Assembly (NCBI GenBank): GCA_017509685.1
Contig: JAFWPA010000009.1
Coordinates: 1-64,000, forward strand
DNA from: Bacteroidales bacterium
GTDB taxonomy: Bacteria > Bacteroidota > Bacteroidia > Bacteroidales > UBA932
Length of the DNA stretch: 64,000 nucleotides
Reading direction: 5' to 3'
A model generated the notes under the pieces. The model ran no database searches and was not told the origin of the DNA. It saw nothing but the letters and a program-made list of their open reading frames with translations. The translations under genes and the position numbers were made by a program. Below, in pieces: positions 23,166-32,996 of this stretch (within the stretch, counting starts at the first letter, position 1; each line of letters starts with the position of its first letter).

Positions 23166-24035
23166 ATGAAAAAGATTCTGTTCATAGCCAATCCCCTGTC
23201 TGGCCACATTGACAAGAAGGCGCTGCTGGCACGGATAGAGAGCCGGATTCGACAGCCCTTCCAGGTGGCTTTCACCCAGCGCCCCGGGCACGCCACGGAG
23301 CTGGCGCGGGAGGCCGATGCCGATGTTGTGGCCGCCGTGGGCGGCGATGGTACGGTAAACGAGGTGGCCGCCGGCCTGATGGGCAGCGGCAAGGTGCTGG
23401 CCATCATCCCCTGCGGCAGCGGGGACGGCCTGGCCCTGCACCTGGGCATCAGCCGGAACCCGCGGAAAGCTGCGGAGATACTGGACGGCGGCGTTGTCCG
23501 GGAGATAGACTGCGGCCTCCTGGACGGCAAACCCTTCTTCAGCGTCGCCGGCGTGGGACTGGATGCCGATGTTGCCTGGGCGTTCGCATCATCGGCCCGC
23601 CGGGGCCTGTGGTCCTACATTTCGCTGGCGTGGAAACTGTGGCAGGATTATCGGCCCCAGACGTACACCCTCACGGTGGACGGGAAGAAGATGGAAATGC
23701 CTGCAGTGATGATTACAGTGGGCAATTCCAACCAGTGGGGCAACCAGGCGCGCATCACCAGCCTGGCTTCTGTGCGGGACGGCCTGCTGAACCTGGTGGT
23801 GGTAAAACCCTTCAAGACGTGGGAGATTCCCCACCTGGCAGCCAAGCTGATGCTGGGCCGCATCCACACCAGCCGCAAGGTGCTCACGCTCACGGGAAAG
23901 AAAATCACCATCGACCGTCCTTCCGACGGCCCCGCCCATTTTGACGGAGACCCTGTGCTCAAGGGCACGCACATAGAACTGGAAGTGGTTCCGGGCGCCC
24001 TCAGGGTCCTGGTTCCGCCCGATAGGGATATTTAA
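23166..24035 (+). CDS. Diacylglycerol kinase-family lipid kinase
   Basis: 289 residues. The N-terminal catalytic domain shows KILFIANPLSG and the nucleotide-binding GGDGTVNEVAAGL near 62, then IIPCGSGDGLALHLGI. The C-terminal half is the strand-rich YegS/LCB5 domain (FFSVAGVGLDADVAW, GDPVLKG). It phosphorylates a lipid such as diacylglycerol, or in Bacteroidetes perhaps a sphingoid base, at the inner face of the membrane. Substrate cannot be told from sequence. Confidence 0.85.
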   Translation: MKKILFIANPLSGHIDKKALLARIESRIRQPFQVAFTQRPGHATELAREADADVVAAVGGDGTVNEVAAGLMGSGKVLAIIPCGSGDGLALHLGISRNPRKAAEILDGGVVREIDCGLLDGKPFFSVAGVGLDADVAWAFASSARRGLWSYISLAWKLWQDYRPQTYTLTVDGKKMEMPAVMITVGNSNQWGNQARITSLASVRDGLLNLVVVKPFKTWEIPHLAAKLMLGRIHTSRKVLTLTGKKITIDRPSDGPAHFDGDPVLKGTHIELEVVPGALRVLVPPDRDI

Positions 24036-24045
24036 CTTTTTTCCG

Positions 24046-24053
24046 TATATTTG
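24046..24053 (+). promoter_or_regulatory. -7 element of the Na/Pi transporter gene
   Basis: TATATTTG, 22 nt upstream of the ATG at 24076. Confidence 0.6.
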
Positions 24054-24075
24054 TAAGGATAAAACCTAAGTACTG

Positions 24076-25752
24076 ATGTTGATCATATTGCAACTCCTGG
24101 GCTCCATCGCCCTCCTCATCTATGGCATGAAGGTGATGAGCGAAGCCCTCCAGAAAATGGCTGGTCCCCAGCTGCGTAACATGTTGGGCGCAATGACCAC
24201 CAACCGCTTCTCCGGCGTACTCACCGGCGCCCTGGTCACGGTGGCCGTCCAGTCATCGGCAGCAACCACGGTGATGACCGTGTCCTTCGTGAACGCCGCC
24301 TTGCTCACGCTGGGGCAGGCCATTTCCATCATCATGGGTGCCAACATCGGTACCACCATGAGCGCCTGGATCATGTCGGCCGGCTTCTCGTTCAACATCA
24401 CCATGGTGGTGTGGCCGGCGTTCTTGATTGGCATCATCCTCATCCAGACGGGCAAGCACCGGTATGTGGGAGATTTCCTCTTCGGCCTGTCCTTCCTGCT
24501 GTTCGCCCTGGGTATGCTCAAACAGGCGGGCATTGACATGGACCTGGCCAGCAAGCCGGCCGTGGTGGATTTCTTCGCCAGTTTCAAGACCAATTACGGC
24601 ACCATCCTGCTGTTCCTGCTCATCGGCACCATCCTTACGGCTATCGTGCAGAGTTCCGCGGCCCTGATGGCTATCACCATGGTGCTGTGCTCTACCGGAG
24701 CCATCACCATCTTCCAGGGTATCGCCCTGGTGATGGGTGAGAACATCGGCACCACCGTCACCGCCAACCTGGCGGCCCTCAGCGCCAATACGCAGGCACG
24801 GCGTACCGCTATGGCTCACATGCTGTTCAACGTGTTCGGCGTGTGCTGGGTGCTCATCTTCTTCTTCCCGTTCGTGCGCATGGTGTGCGGCGTGGTGGGC
24901 CTGGACCCCGAAGCCCCCGAGCAGAGCCCTACCCAGCTGTCCTTCGCCCTGGCCACCTTCCACACCTTCTTCAACGTAATCAATACGGCCATCCTCATCT
25001 GGTTCATCCCTCAGATAGAGAAGTTCGTGTGCATCCTCATCCGCCCCAAGGCCACCGAGGAAGAGGACGAATTCCGTTTGCAGTACATTCGCGGCGGTAT
25101 TATGAAGACCCCCGAAATCTCCGTCCTGCAGGCCCAGAAGGAGATTGTGCTCTTTGGCCAGAAGATGCAGTATATGTATGAACTGGTGAAAGAGATGTAC
25201 CACGCCTCGGACGAAGATTTCGCCAAACTATACGACCGCGTAGAAAAATACGAGGACCTGAGCGACCGCATGGAGAACGAGATTGGCAAGTACCTGGGAG
25301 ACGTGGGACAGGCACACCTGTCCGACGACACCAAGGGCGAGATCCGCGCCATGCTGCGTCAGATCGGGGAACTGGAATCCGTGGGCGACAGCTTCTTCAA
25401 CCTGGCCCGCATCCTGCGCCGCAAGCGTGAGAACAAGATCGAGTTTGCCGAAGGTCAGGTCAAGGGTGGAATGGAAATGGTGCAGCTGCTGGAGGAAGCC
25501 CTTACCCAGATGAACCATGTCCTGTCCAGCCCGCGCGAGAATGTGGGCCTGGGCAAGAGCGCCTACATCGAAGCCCGCATCAACGACTGCCGCAACCGCC
25601 TGAAGCAGGAGAACATCGACGCCCTGGACCAGCACGTGTACGGATATGACAACGGTACCGTGTTCATGGACCTCATCGGCGAGTGCGAAAAGAGCGGCGA
25701 CTACATCATCAACGTGGTGGAAGCCCGCGTGGGCGAGTCTCACGACAAATAG
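24076..25752 (+). CDS. Na+/phosphate cotransporter with PhoU-like tail
   Basis: 558 residues. The membrane part (about 1-330) has two inverted copies of the Na/Pi motif, VQSSAATTVMTVSF and VQSSAALMAITMVL, each followed by a GANIGTT or GENIGTT turn. From about 360 to the end a helical cytoplasmic PhoU-like domain follows (QKEIVLFGQKMQYMYELVKEM, RQIGELESVGDSFFNLA). Members import phosphate with sodium, and the PhoU part is thought to regulate them. The next gene begins two bases after its stop. Confidence 0.9.
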   Translation: MLIILQLLGSIALLIYGMKVMSEALQKMAGPQLRNMLGAMTTNRFSGVLTGALVTVAVQSSAATTVMTVSFVNAALLTLGQAISIIMGANIGTTMSAWIMSAGFSFNITMVVWPAFLIGIILIQTGKHRYVGDFLFGLSFLLFALGMLKQAGIDMDLASKPAVVDFFASFKTNYGTILLFLLIGTILTAIVQSSAALMAITMVLCSTGAITIFQGIALVMGENIGTTVTANLAALSANTQARRTAMAHMLFNVFGVCWVLIFFFPFVRMVCGVVGLDPEAPEQSPTQLSFALATFHTFFNVINTAILIWFIPQIEKFVCILIRPKATEEEDEFRLQYIRGGIMKTPEISVLQAQKEIVLFGQKMQYMYELVKEMYHASDEDFAKLYDRVEKYEDLSDRMENEIGKYLGDVGQAHLSDDTKGEIRAMLRQIGELESVGDSFFNLARILRRKRENKIEFAEGQVKGGMEMVQLLEEALTQMNHVLSSPRENVGLGKSAYIEARINDCRNRLKQENIDALDQHVYGYDNGTVFMDLIGECEKSGDYIINVVEARVGESHDK

Positions 25753-25753
25753 C

Positions 25754-27220
25754 ATGAAACGACTTATTGTATTGGTTGCCGGGGTACTGCTGGGCCTGGG
25801 GGCCCGGGGCCAGAACCCCGCGCAGCAGTATATCCGGAAAATGATGTCCAGGGAGCCCCTGAAGGGCACCGTGGTGGGCATCTCCGTACAGGATACACAG
25901 GGGAACACGGTGGCCAGCCTCAACGATGACCTGCGCCTGGCACCCGCCTCCAATACCAAACTGGTCACTACCGGCTGCGCCCTGCACGCACTGGGGCCCG
26001 ATTACCGTTTCAAAACCGGCTTGGGCTATACCGGAACCGTGAAGGACGGGACCCTGGAAGGGGACCTTTACATTCTGGGCGGCGGGGATCCCACAGTGGG
26101 CGCAAAGGACTCCATCGCCTACAGGCCCGAAGCTCTTTTCTGGAAGTGGAAGACCCTGTTGAGAGGGGCTGGGATCGAGCGCATCCACGGACGCATCATC
26201 GGGGACGGAAACGCTTACGAGGGCCATCTGGAACACGCTTCCTGGAGTTACGACGACCTGGGAACGTATTACGGGACCGGCACCAGCGCCCTCTGCTTTT
26301 ACCAGAACGCCATTGACTATTCCGTGGCGGCAGGCGCCCGGGAAGGCGCTCCGGTGCACTTTGTCCAGACTTACCCGGAAACGCCCTGGATGCACACAGT
26401 CAATTATGGCGTCACGGGGCCGGCCGGCAGCGGCAACAGCCTGTATCTGTACACCACGGACCTGGCGCCCTATGCCCAGCTGCGCGGTGTCTACGCGATG
26501 GACAGAAAGCCCAAGACAGAGCATTTCGCCAACAAATACGGCGCCCTCACCTGCGCCTACTACTTCTGGAAAAACCTGAAGGACACGGGCTGGGAAGTGA
26601 CGGGCGAATACGCCCAAGTGGACCGCAGCGGACGCATCTGCGGGCCCGCTTTCATCCCCCAGGAGCCTGCTGGGACGCCCGTTTCCATCGGCTATACGGA
26701 ATCCCCCGCCCTGCGGGAAATCGCCCGCATCACCAACTGGGAAAGCGACAATTTCTACGCCGAATCCCTGATGCGCGCCATGGGCGAAGCCGCTACCACC
26801 GTAGCCAGTTACGACAGCTGCCGGGTGGCCGTGAACGAGGTGCTGCAGGGTCTGGGAATGCCCGTGGAAGAGATTCAGCTGGCCGACGGCAGCGGCCTTT
26901 CCCGCATGAACTACCTGTCGGCCGGATGGATTACGGATTATCTGCAGGCCATGCTGCACAGCCCGGCCGCCGGCGCCTTCCTGGCTTCCCTTCCGGCTCC
27001 CGGCCAGGGTACGCTGGCCTTGGTGAAAATCAAGGGTGGGGAACGCATCCGGATGAAGAGCGGTTCCATGGACGGCGTGCTGTGCTATTCCGGCTACATT
27101 CTGGATGCAGGCGGCGCACCGGTATACACGTTCAGCATCCTCACCAACAACGCCACGGCGCCGGCCAAGGAAGCACGCCCTGTCCTGATGCGGTTTCTTG
27201 AATTTTTGCTATCTTTGTAG
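25754..27220 (+). CDS. dacB: D-Ala-D-Ala carboxypeptidase/endopeptidase (PBP4, DacB)
   Basis: 488 residues from the ATG at 25754 (MKRLIVLVAGVLLGLGARGQ, signal peptide). The in-frame start at 25646 lies inside the transporter gene. All three penicillin-binding motifs of family S13 are present: SNTK near residue 66 (APASNTKLVTT), SDN near 331 (WESDNFYAESL) and KSG near 435 (MKSGSMDGVLCYSG). It trims or cleaves peptidoglycan cross-links in the periplasm. The last codons contain the -7 box of the next operon. Confidence 0.92.
   Translation: MKRLIVLVAGVLLGLGARGQNPAQQYIRKMMSREPLKGTVVGISVQDTQGNTVASLNDDLRLAPASNTKLVTTGCALHALGPDYRFKTGLGYTGTVKDGTLEGDLYILGGGDPTVGAKDSIAYRPEALFWKWKTLLRGAGIERIHGRIIGDGNAYEGHLEHASWSYDDLGTYYGTGTSALCFYQNAIDYSVAAGAREGAPVHFVQTYPETPWMHTVNYGVTGPAGSGNSLYLYTTDLAPYAQLRGVYAMDRKPKTEHFANKYGALTCAYYFWKNLKDTGWEVTGEYAQVDRSGRICGPAFIPQEPAGTPVSIGYTESPALREIARITNWESDNFYAESLMRAMGEAATTVASYDSCRVAVNEVLQGLGMPVEEIQLADGSGLSRMNYLSAGWITDYLQAMLHSPAAGAFLASLPAPGQGTLALVKIKGGERIRMKSGSMDGVLCYSGYILDAGGAPVYTFSILTNNATAPAKEARPVLMRFLEFLLSL
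27210..27217 (+). promoter_or_regulatory. -7 element inside the end of dacB
   Basis: TATCTTTG just before the dacB TAG, ending eight bases before the ATG at 27226. It would drive the SurA-like/OstA-like operon. Confidence 0.6.
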
Positions 27221-27225
27221 ACTAT

Positions 27226-28095
27226 ATGAAGAAAGCACTGTATATCCTTCTGTTCACCCTGCTGGCCGTTTCCTGCAAAATGACCAGCCAGTTCACGGAC
27301 GCCGCTTCCGAGCTCTTCCGCGGAGAGGTGGTGGCCAAAGTGGGCAATCATAAGCTGTACCGCAACCAGCTGCAAAGCTATATCCCCGCCGGCGTGAGCC
27401 CCGAGGACAGCGCCGGCCTGGCCAAACGCTACATCAACGCCTGGGCCGAAGACCTGCTGCTGCTGGACATGGCCGAGGAACAGCTGTCCGACTCCGACAA
27501 GGACGTGACCAAGGAACTGGAAGATTATCGCCGTACCCTCCTGAAGTACCGCTACGAGCAGTTGTACATCAACCAGCGCCTGGACACCCTCATCACCGAG
27601 GAAGAGATTCAGCGTTACTACCAGACCAACACGGAGCGCTTCCGCCTGGAGCGTCCCCTGCTGAAGGCCCGCTATATGATTATATCGGCCGATGCCCGCA
27701 GCCTCAATACCTTGAAAAAACTGATGTCGTCGGACGACGAAACCGACGTCATGGAGGCCGACAGCCTGGGCGCCTATGCCGCCCACAAGTATGCCGACGC
27801 CGCGGACACCTGGATGGACGCCATTACCCTGGCCCAGGAACTGGGCACGGACTACCGCACCCTGCTGGCTTCCATCGGCAAGGATCAGTTCGCCGAAGTG
27901 AATGACGGCAGCGGTAACCTGCGCATCGCCTATATAGCTGAAATAGCGCCTGAGGGCAAGCCGGCGCCGGTGGAATACGTGACGGAGCGCATCCGGGATA
28001 TCATCCTTAGCAACCGGAAACACAAGTTGGAAACCGATTTGGAACAAGACTTGCTGGAAGACGCCATCCGGAACCAAAAATTTGTAATTTACTAG
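27226..28095 (+). CDS. SurA-like chaperone lipoprotein without a recognisable PPIase core
   Basis: 289 residues with lipoprotein signal MKKALYILLFTLLAVSC. The first part matches the SurA N-terminal chaperone region (EVVAKVGNHKLYRNQLQSYIP, YINAWAEDLLLLDMAEEQL), and a C-terminal helix like that of SurA closes the protein (VTERIRDIILSNRKHKLETDL). The middle is where a parvulin domain would sit, but the usual HIL, GDLG and F(D/E) motifs are not seen. It is likely a periplasmic chaperone for outer-membrane proteins. It lies four bases upstream of a full SurA. Confidence 0.65.
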   Translation: MKKALYILLFTLLAVSCKMTSQFTDAASELFRGEVVAKVGNHKLYRNQLQSYIPAGVSPEDSAGLAKRYINAWAEDLLLLDMAEEQLSDSDKDVTKELEDYRRTLLKYRYEQLYINQRLDTLITEEEIQRYYQTNTERFRLERPLLKARYMIISADARSLNTLKKLMSSDDETDVMEADSLGAYAAHKYADAADTWMDAITLAQELGTDYRTLLASIGKDQFAEVNDGSGNLRIAYIAEIAPEGKPAPVEYVTERIRDIILSNRKHKLETDLEQDLLEDAIRNQKFVIY

Positions 28096-28099
28096 TTGT

Positions 28100-29473
28100 A
28101 TGAAGCATATTCTCCTTACGGCCACAGCCCTTCTGTGCTGTTTTACCCTGAGCGCCCAGAAATACAAGAACGGCCTGGTAGACAAGACGATAGCCGTGGT
28201 AGGAGGCGAGACCCTTCTCCTGTCGGACCTGGAAAGCGAGGTGCAGCAGATGCGCATGAACGGCGTTTCCAGCGACAAGGACGTCCGCTGCGAACTGCTG
28301 GAAAAGATGATGGAGGCCAAACTGTTCCTGATGCAGGCCCGCGTGGACTCCCTTTCCGTGAACACCGACATGGTGGACAACAACCTCTCCCAGCGTATGG
28401 ACTGGTTCCGCACCCAGCTGGGCGGTGACGAAGAAATGGAAAAATACTTCGGCAAGCCCATGTACAAGCTGCGCGAAGAATGGAAGAAGGCCCTGGAAGA
28501 GCAGAGCCTCACGGACCAGGAGCGTTATGAAATTGCTTCCAAGATTGCCGAAGTCACCCCCTACGACGTCCAGGAGTATATCAACGCCACGGACCCCGAG
28601 GACCTGCCGGTGGTGCCCGTGAAGTATCAGCTGAGCCAGATCTGCATCTACCCGGACCGCGAGAGTGCGGCCGTGGCCGTCCGTGAAAAACTGCTGAGCC
28701 TGCGCGAACGCATCATGAACGGTGAAAAGTTCGCCACCCTGGCCCGCATCTACTCCGAGGACCCGGGCAGCGCCCGCCGCGGCGGTGAACTGGGCATGGC
28801 CTCCAAGTCCATCTTCTGGCCGGCTTTCTCCGACGCCGCCATGGCGCTTCGGCCCGGCATGATCTCCCAGGTGGTGGAAACCCCCGACGGCTTCCACATC
28901 ATCGAGGTGATTGAGAAGAAAGGCGACATGTTCAACGCCCGCCACATCCTCATCAAGCCCCAGTACACCAACGAGGACCGCGAAAAGGCCTTCTCCCGCC
29001 TGGACAGCCTCAAGACCAAAATAGAGGAAGAGGAGATCACCTTCGACCTGGCCGCCCGCTTCTTCTCCGAAGATCTGGCCACCCGCACCAACGGCGGTCA
29101 GATGGCCGATCCCGCCACCGGTTCCGCCTACTTTGAAATCGACCAGCTGAAACCGGCCGATTACGCCGCCATCAAGGACCTGAAGCCCGGACAGATTTCC
29201 GAGCCCGTGGAATCCTCCGACAACGAGGGCTACCAGCAGGGCCGCAGCGGCAACCTGGTGTACAAGATCATCCGCGTGGACAAGATTCTCCCGGCCCACA
29301 CCGCCACCTTCGAGAACGACTATACCCAGATTCTGGAGCGGGTGCAACAGCAGAAGCAGGAGGAAGCCGTGAACAAGTTCCTGGCCAGCAAAATCAAGAG
29401 TACCTATATCATCATCGACCCGCTGTTCGCCGAATGCGAATTCTCCCGCGAAGAGTGGAACAGTAAGAAATAG
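28100..29473 (+). CDS. SurA-like peptidyl-prolyl isomerase
   Basis: 457 residues with signal peptide MKHILLTATALLCCFTLSAQ. The N-terminal chaperone module includes KTIAVVGGETLLLSDLESEV. Two parvulin-type rotamase domains follow, about 175-275 (QICIYPDRESA, EDPGSARRGGELGMA, TPDGFHIIEVIEKKGD) and 280-390 (NARHILIKP, LATRTNGGQM). It would escort outer-membrane proteins across the periplasm. Its TAG overlaps the GTG start of the OstA-like gene. Confidence 0.88.
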   Translation: MKHILLTATALLCCFTLSAQKYKNGLVDKTIAVVGGETLLLSDLESEVQQMRMNGVSSDKDVRCELLEKMMEAKLFLMQARVDSLSVNTDMVDNNLSQRMDWFRTQLGGDEEMEKYFGKPMYKLREEWKKALEEQSLTDQERYEIASKIAEVTPYDVQEYINATDPEDLPVVPVKYQLSQICIYPDRESAAVAVREKLLSLRERIMNGEKFATLARIYSEDPGSARRGGELGMASKSIFWPAFSDAAMALRPGMISQVVETPDGFHIIEVIEKKGDMFNARHILIKPQYTNEDREKAFSRLDSLKTKIEEEEITFDLAARFFSEDLATRTNGGQMADPATGSAYFEIDQLKPADYAAIKDLKPGQISEPVESSDNEGYQQGRSGNLVYKIIRVDKILPAHTATFENDYTQILERVQQQKQEEAVNKFLASKIKSTYIIIDPLFAECEFSREEWNSKK

Positions 29474-31953
29474 TGCAAAGTGGAAGGCCTCATAGGATAA
29501 AAGCGCTGCTGCTGTTGCTGACAGTGGCGGCGTTGCCGTTAAGAGGCCAGGACAAAGTGCAGCTCATCAGCGCCAAGAGCGCCCAGCTCATCGAAAAGGA
29601 CGGCGAGAACTTCCGCAAGGTGGTGGGGCCGGCCAAGTTCTTCCACAACAACACCTATCTACTGTGCGACACCGCCCTGTGGAACGTGAGTACCAACATC
29701 ATCGACGCCATGGGACACGTGCGCATTATCCAGGACCAGACCACCCTCACCAGCGAAACCCTGCAATACGTGGTGGACGAGGACATGGCCCGTTTCCGCG
29801 GCAACCTGGTCCAGCTGGAAGATAAAGACAACAACACCCTGCGCACCCGTTACCTGGACTACAACACCCGGGATTCCGTGGCCATTTTCCAGGACGGCGC
29901 CGCCATGCGGGACAAGGACGGGCAGGTGATTGAAAGCCTGTACGGCACCTATGATTCCAAAGCCCACCTGTTCGTGTTCAACGACCAGGTGAACATGTAT
30001 ATGGACACCACGTTCGTGAAGACATCCCGCCTGGAGTATCGCAGTGACCTTTCCACCGCCTACTTTGGCTATGGGACGGACATGTGGCAGGACGACCAGA
30101 TGCTAAGTGCCAACGACGGCTGGTACGACCGCGAGAAGGAGCTCTACTTCTTCCGCCGGCAGGTGCACGTGCTCACCCAGACCCAGGAAACGTGGTCCGA
30201 CAGCCTCTGGTACCACCGCGTGCCCAAAGACGCGGAACTGCTGGGGCACGTGGAACTGATGGACACCACGCGCAACGTGTACGCCCTGGCGGGCCGGTTC
30301 GAATACTGCGATTCCCTGAACCAGGTGCGCATGACGCGGGAACCCGCCGTCATGTCCGTGGACGAGAATGAAAACGGCCGGCGGGACACCCTGTACCTGG
30401 GCGGAGACCTGCTGCTGTACCGCGCCATCAAAAAGTGCGACATCCCCGATGGCTGGGTCAAGGCGTCGGAAAAACGGATGAGCGACATCGCCGGCGATCC
30501 GGTGATGGAATACCGCAAGAAAGCGGCCGAGGCTGCCGCCAAGGCCGCCGAAGAAGCCGCCAAGAACGACCCCAACCGCCCGCCGGAAAACGCCCGCCAG
30601 CCGCAGGGCAACAAGCCTCCGCAGGGCAATAAGCCGAAGGAGGACAAGCCTGCATCGGCCGACACCTTAGCTGCGCCGACAGATTCATTGACGGCTCCAG
30701 CAGATTCTTTGGCGATGCCGGCGGATTCCCTGGCCGCATCCAAGGACAGCCTGGTAGTGGAAGAACCGCCCAAGGATACCACCAAGGTGGCGTTCCTGTG
30801 GGGTTCCAAGCATGTACGGCTGTTCCGCCGGGACATGCAGATGGCCAGCGACTCGCTCACCTATACAGACCTGGATTCCCTGGTGCGCGTGTACCAGGAT
30901 CCCATCTTCTACAACGAGGGCCGGCGGCAGTATGCGTCGGACAGCATGTACATTGTGATCAAGGACCAGCAGATGCAGAAAGCGCACCTGCTGTCCAACG
31001 CCTTCATTACCATGGAGGAAGGTCCCGGCACCTACAACCAGGTGCGCGGCGCCGAGATGGTGGCCTACTTTGACTCCACCACCGCCCTCACCCGCTTCGA
31101 CGCCCTGGGCGGTGCGGCCTCGCTCTTCTTCCTGGAGGAAAACGGCGCCCTGGCCACCGTGAACAAGGTGGAGACCAAGATGATTTACGCCACGTTCAAG
31201 GACGGCGACATAGAGCGTATGTACTACTATGACAACCCCAAGAACGACGGCTACCCTACCGTACAGCTGGCCCAGGACGACAAACAACTGAAAGGCTTCC
31301 GATGGGAGCCGGAACGCAGGCCCAAGTCCCCGGCCGATGTCACTTCGCTGGTCCCCCGCCGCAGCGAGCGCACCAGCTACCTGGCCCGGCCGCACGCCGA
31401 CTTCAAGCAGACGGAACTGTACTTCCCCGGCTACATCAATCAGATTTACCGGGATATCGCTATCCGGGATTCCCTGGAGGTAGTGCGCCAGCGGCAGAAA
31501 CAGCAGGAGCAGGAGGCCCTGGAGAAGGCCGCTCCCGCCGACACCCTGGCGGCACCCGTGAAGGAGGAGAAAGAGCCCGTGAAGACGGATGAGAAACCGG
31601 CCGTACAGGACAGCACGGCGGCAGCCAAGCCCGCTGTCAGCGACACCCTGTCGGCCCCCAAACCGCTGACGGCCGCCGAACTGAAAGCCCTGGAGAAGGC
31701 GCAGAAGAAGGCCGAAAGGGAGAAAAAGAAAGCCGAGCGCCAGGCAGCCCTGGAGGCCAAGTGGGCCGAACAGGACCGTATCTACGAGGAGAAACAGGCC
31801 GCCAAGGCCCAGCGAAAGCTGGACAGGGAGCGTGCCAGCAAACTGAAAATACTGCGCAAACAGGAGAAGAAAGCCCAGAAGGAACGCGCACGTTTTGAAA
31901 AGTACCTGAAGAAAGAGCGGGAAAAAGCTATGAAGAAGAAACACACAAAATAA
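29473..31953 (+). CDS. OstA-like (LptA/LptD N-domain) protein with charged tail
   Basis: 826 residues from a GTG start that shares one base with the TAG of the gene before. A signal peptide is followed by repeated OstA strands (VQLISAKSAQLIEKDGE, YLLCDTALWNVSTNIIDAMG, DDQMLSANDGWYDREKELYFF). The family carries lipopolysaccharide or related lipid to the outer membrane. Two low-complexity regions are striking: Ala/Pro/Asp/Ser repeats of the PADSLA type around 395-435, and from about 670 a long Lys/Glu/Ala-rich predicted coiled coil to the end. The middle and tail are unlike LptD, whose barrel is missing. Confidence 0.8.
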   Translation: MQSGRPHRIKALLLLLTVAALPLRGQDKVQLISAKSAQLIEKDGENFRKVVGPAKFFHNNTYLLCDTALWNVSTNIIDAMGHVRIIQDQTTLTSETLQYVVDEDMARFRGNLVQLEDKDNNTLRTRYLDYNTRDSVAIFQDGAAMRDKDGQVIESLYGTYDSKAHLFVFNDQVNMYMDTTFVKTSRLEYRSDLSTAYFGYGTDMWQDDQMLSANDGWYDREKELYFFRRQVHVLTQTQETWSDSLWYHRVPKDAELLGHVELMDTTRNVYALAGRFEYCDSLNQVRMTREPAVMSVDENENGRRDTLYLGGDLLLYRAIKKCDIPDGWVKASEKRMSDIAGDPVMEYRKKAAEAAAKAAEEAAKNDPNRPPENARQPQGNKPPQGNKPKEDKPASADTLAAPTDSLTAPADSLAMPADSLAASKDSLVVEEPPKDTTKVAFLWGSKHVRLFRRDMQMASDSLTYTDLDSLVRVYQDPIFYNEGRRQYASDSMYIVIKDQQMQKAHLLSNAFITMEEGPGTYNQVRGAEMVAYFDSTTALTRFDALGGAASLFFLEENGALATVNKVETKMIYATFKDGDIERMYYYDNPKNDGYPTVQLAQDDKQLKGFRWEPERRPKSPADVTSLVPRRSERTSYLARPHADFKQTELYFPGYINQIYRDIAIRDSLEVVRQRQKQQEQEALEKAAPADTLAAPVKEEKEPVKTDEKPAVQDSTAAAKPAVSDTLSAPKPLTAAELKALEKAQKKAEREKKKAERQAALEAKWAEQDRIYEEKQAAKAQRKLDRERASKLKILRKQEKKAQKERARFEKYLKKEREKAMKKKHTK

Positions 31954-31960
31954 CCGTAAT

Positions 31961-32989
31961 ATGAAAAAGACTGTTCTTGTTTCCGGCGGTGCCGGCTTTA
32001 TCGGCAGCCATGTAACCGTTGAACTCATTGAGGCCGGTTACGATGTAGTGGTGGCAGACAACTTTTCCAACTGCGACCGTACGTGCTATGAAGGCGTGAA
32101 GAAAATCACGGGGCGGGAAGACCTTCCGCTGGAGGTGATTGACTTCTGCGACGCCGATGCCACCAAAAAGCTCTTTGCCAAGTATCCCATTGACGCGGTT
32201 ATCCACTTCGCCGCCTTCAAGGCCGTGGGAGAGTCGGTGGCAAAACCCCTCATGTACTACAAGAACAACTTGATGAGCTTCCTCAACGTGCTGGAGGCAG
32301 CCCAGGAGAAGGGTGGCTGCAACGTGCTGTTCTCTTCATCGGCCACCGTGTACGGAGAACCCGACGCCGTACCCGTGACGGAAGCCACGCCCCGCAAGCC
32401 GGCCATGTCTCCCTACGGCAACACCAAGGTAATGTGCGAGGACATCCTTCACGACGCCGTGAAGGCTTCGGAGGGCAAGCTCAAGGGCATCCTGCTGCGC
32501 TACTTCAACCCCATCGGCGCACATCCGTCCGCCCTCATCGGCGAACTCCCCCGCGGCGTTCCCAACAACCTGGTGCCCTTCATCACCCAGACGGCCATCG
32601 GCAAGCGCGAATGCCTGAACATCTTCGGCAACGACTACCCCACCCCCGACGGCACCTGCCAGCGTGACTTCATTGACATTGTGGACCTGGCCCGCGCGCA
32701 CGTTTTCGCCGTCACCCGCATGGTGGAAGGCAAGATGAAAAAGGACGTGGAAACCTTCAACGTGGGCACCGGCCGCCCGTACAGCGTGATGGAGCTCCTG
32801 AACGCCTTCGAGAAAGTGAACGGCGTAAAAGTGCCGCATAAGTTTGCCCCGCGCCGTCCCGGAGACGTCACCGCCGTGTGGGCCGACCCCACCCTGGCCA
32901 ACACCGAAATGGGCTGGAAAGCCACCCGACCCATCGAAGAAACCCTCAAGGCCGCCTGGGCCTGGGAGTGCAAGTTAGCAGGGAAATAA
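31961..32989 (+). CDS. galE: UDP-glucose 4-epimerase
   Basis: 342 residues of an extended short-chain dehydrogenase. The NAD site GGAGFIGSH is at 8-16, the catalytic SSSATVYGEP precedes the Tyr-Lys pair near 151 (SPYGNTKVMCEDI), and the substrate end has RYFNPIGAHPSALIGE. It interconverts UDP-glucose and UDP-galactose in the cytoplasm. It starts eight bases after the OstA-like gene, supporting a role in envelope sugar supply. Confidence 0.95.
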   Translation: MKKTVLVSGGAGFIGSHVTVELIEAGYDVVVADNFSNCDRTCYEGVKKITGREDLPLEVIDFCDADATKKLFAKYPIDAVIHFAAFKAVGESVAKPLMYYKNNLMSFLNVLEAAQEKGGCNVLFSSSATVYGEPDAVPVTEATPRKPAMSPYGNTKVMCEDILHDAVKASEGKLKGILLRYFNPIGAHPSALIGELPRGVPNNLVPFITQTAIGKRECLNIFGNDYPTPDGTCQRDFIDIVDLARAHVFAVTRMVEGKMKKDVETFNVGTGRPYSVMELLNAFEKVNGVKVPHKFAPRRPGDVTAVWADPTLANTEMGWKATRPIEETLKAAWAWECKLAGK

Positions 32990-32996
32990 GCTAGAT

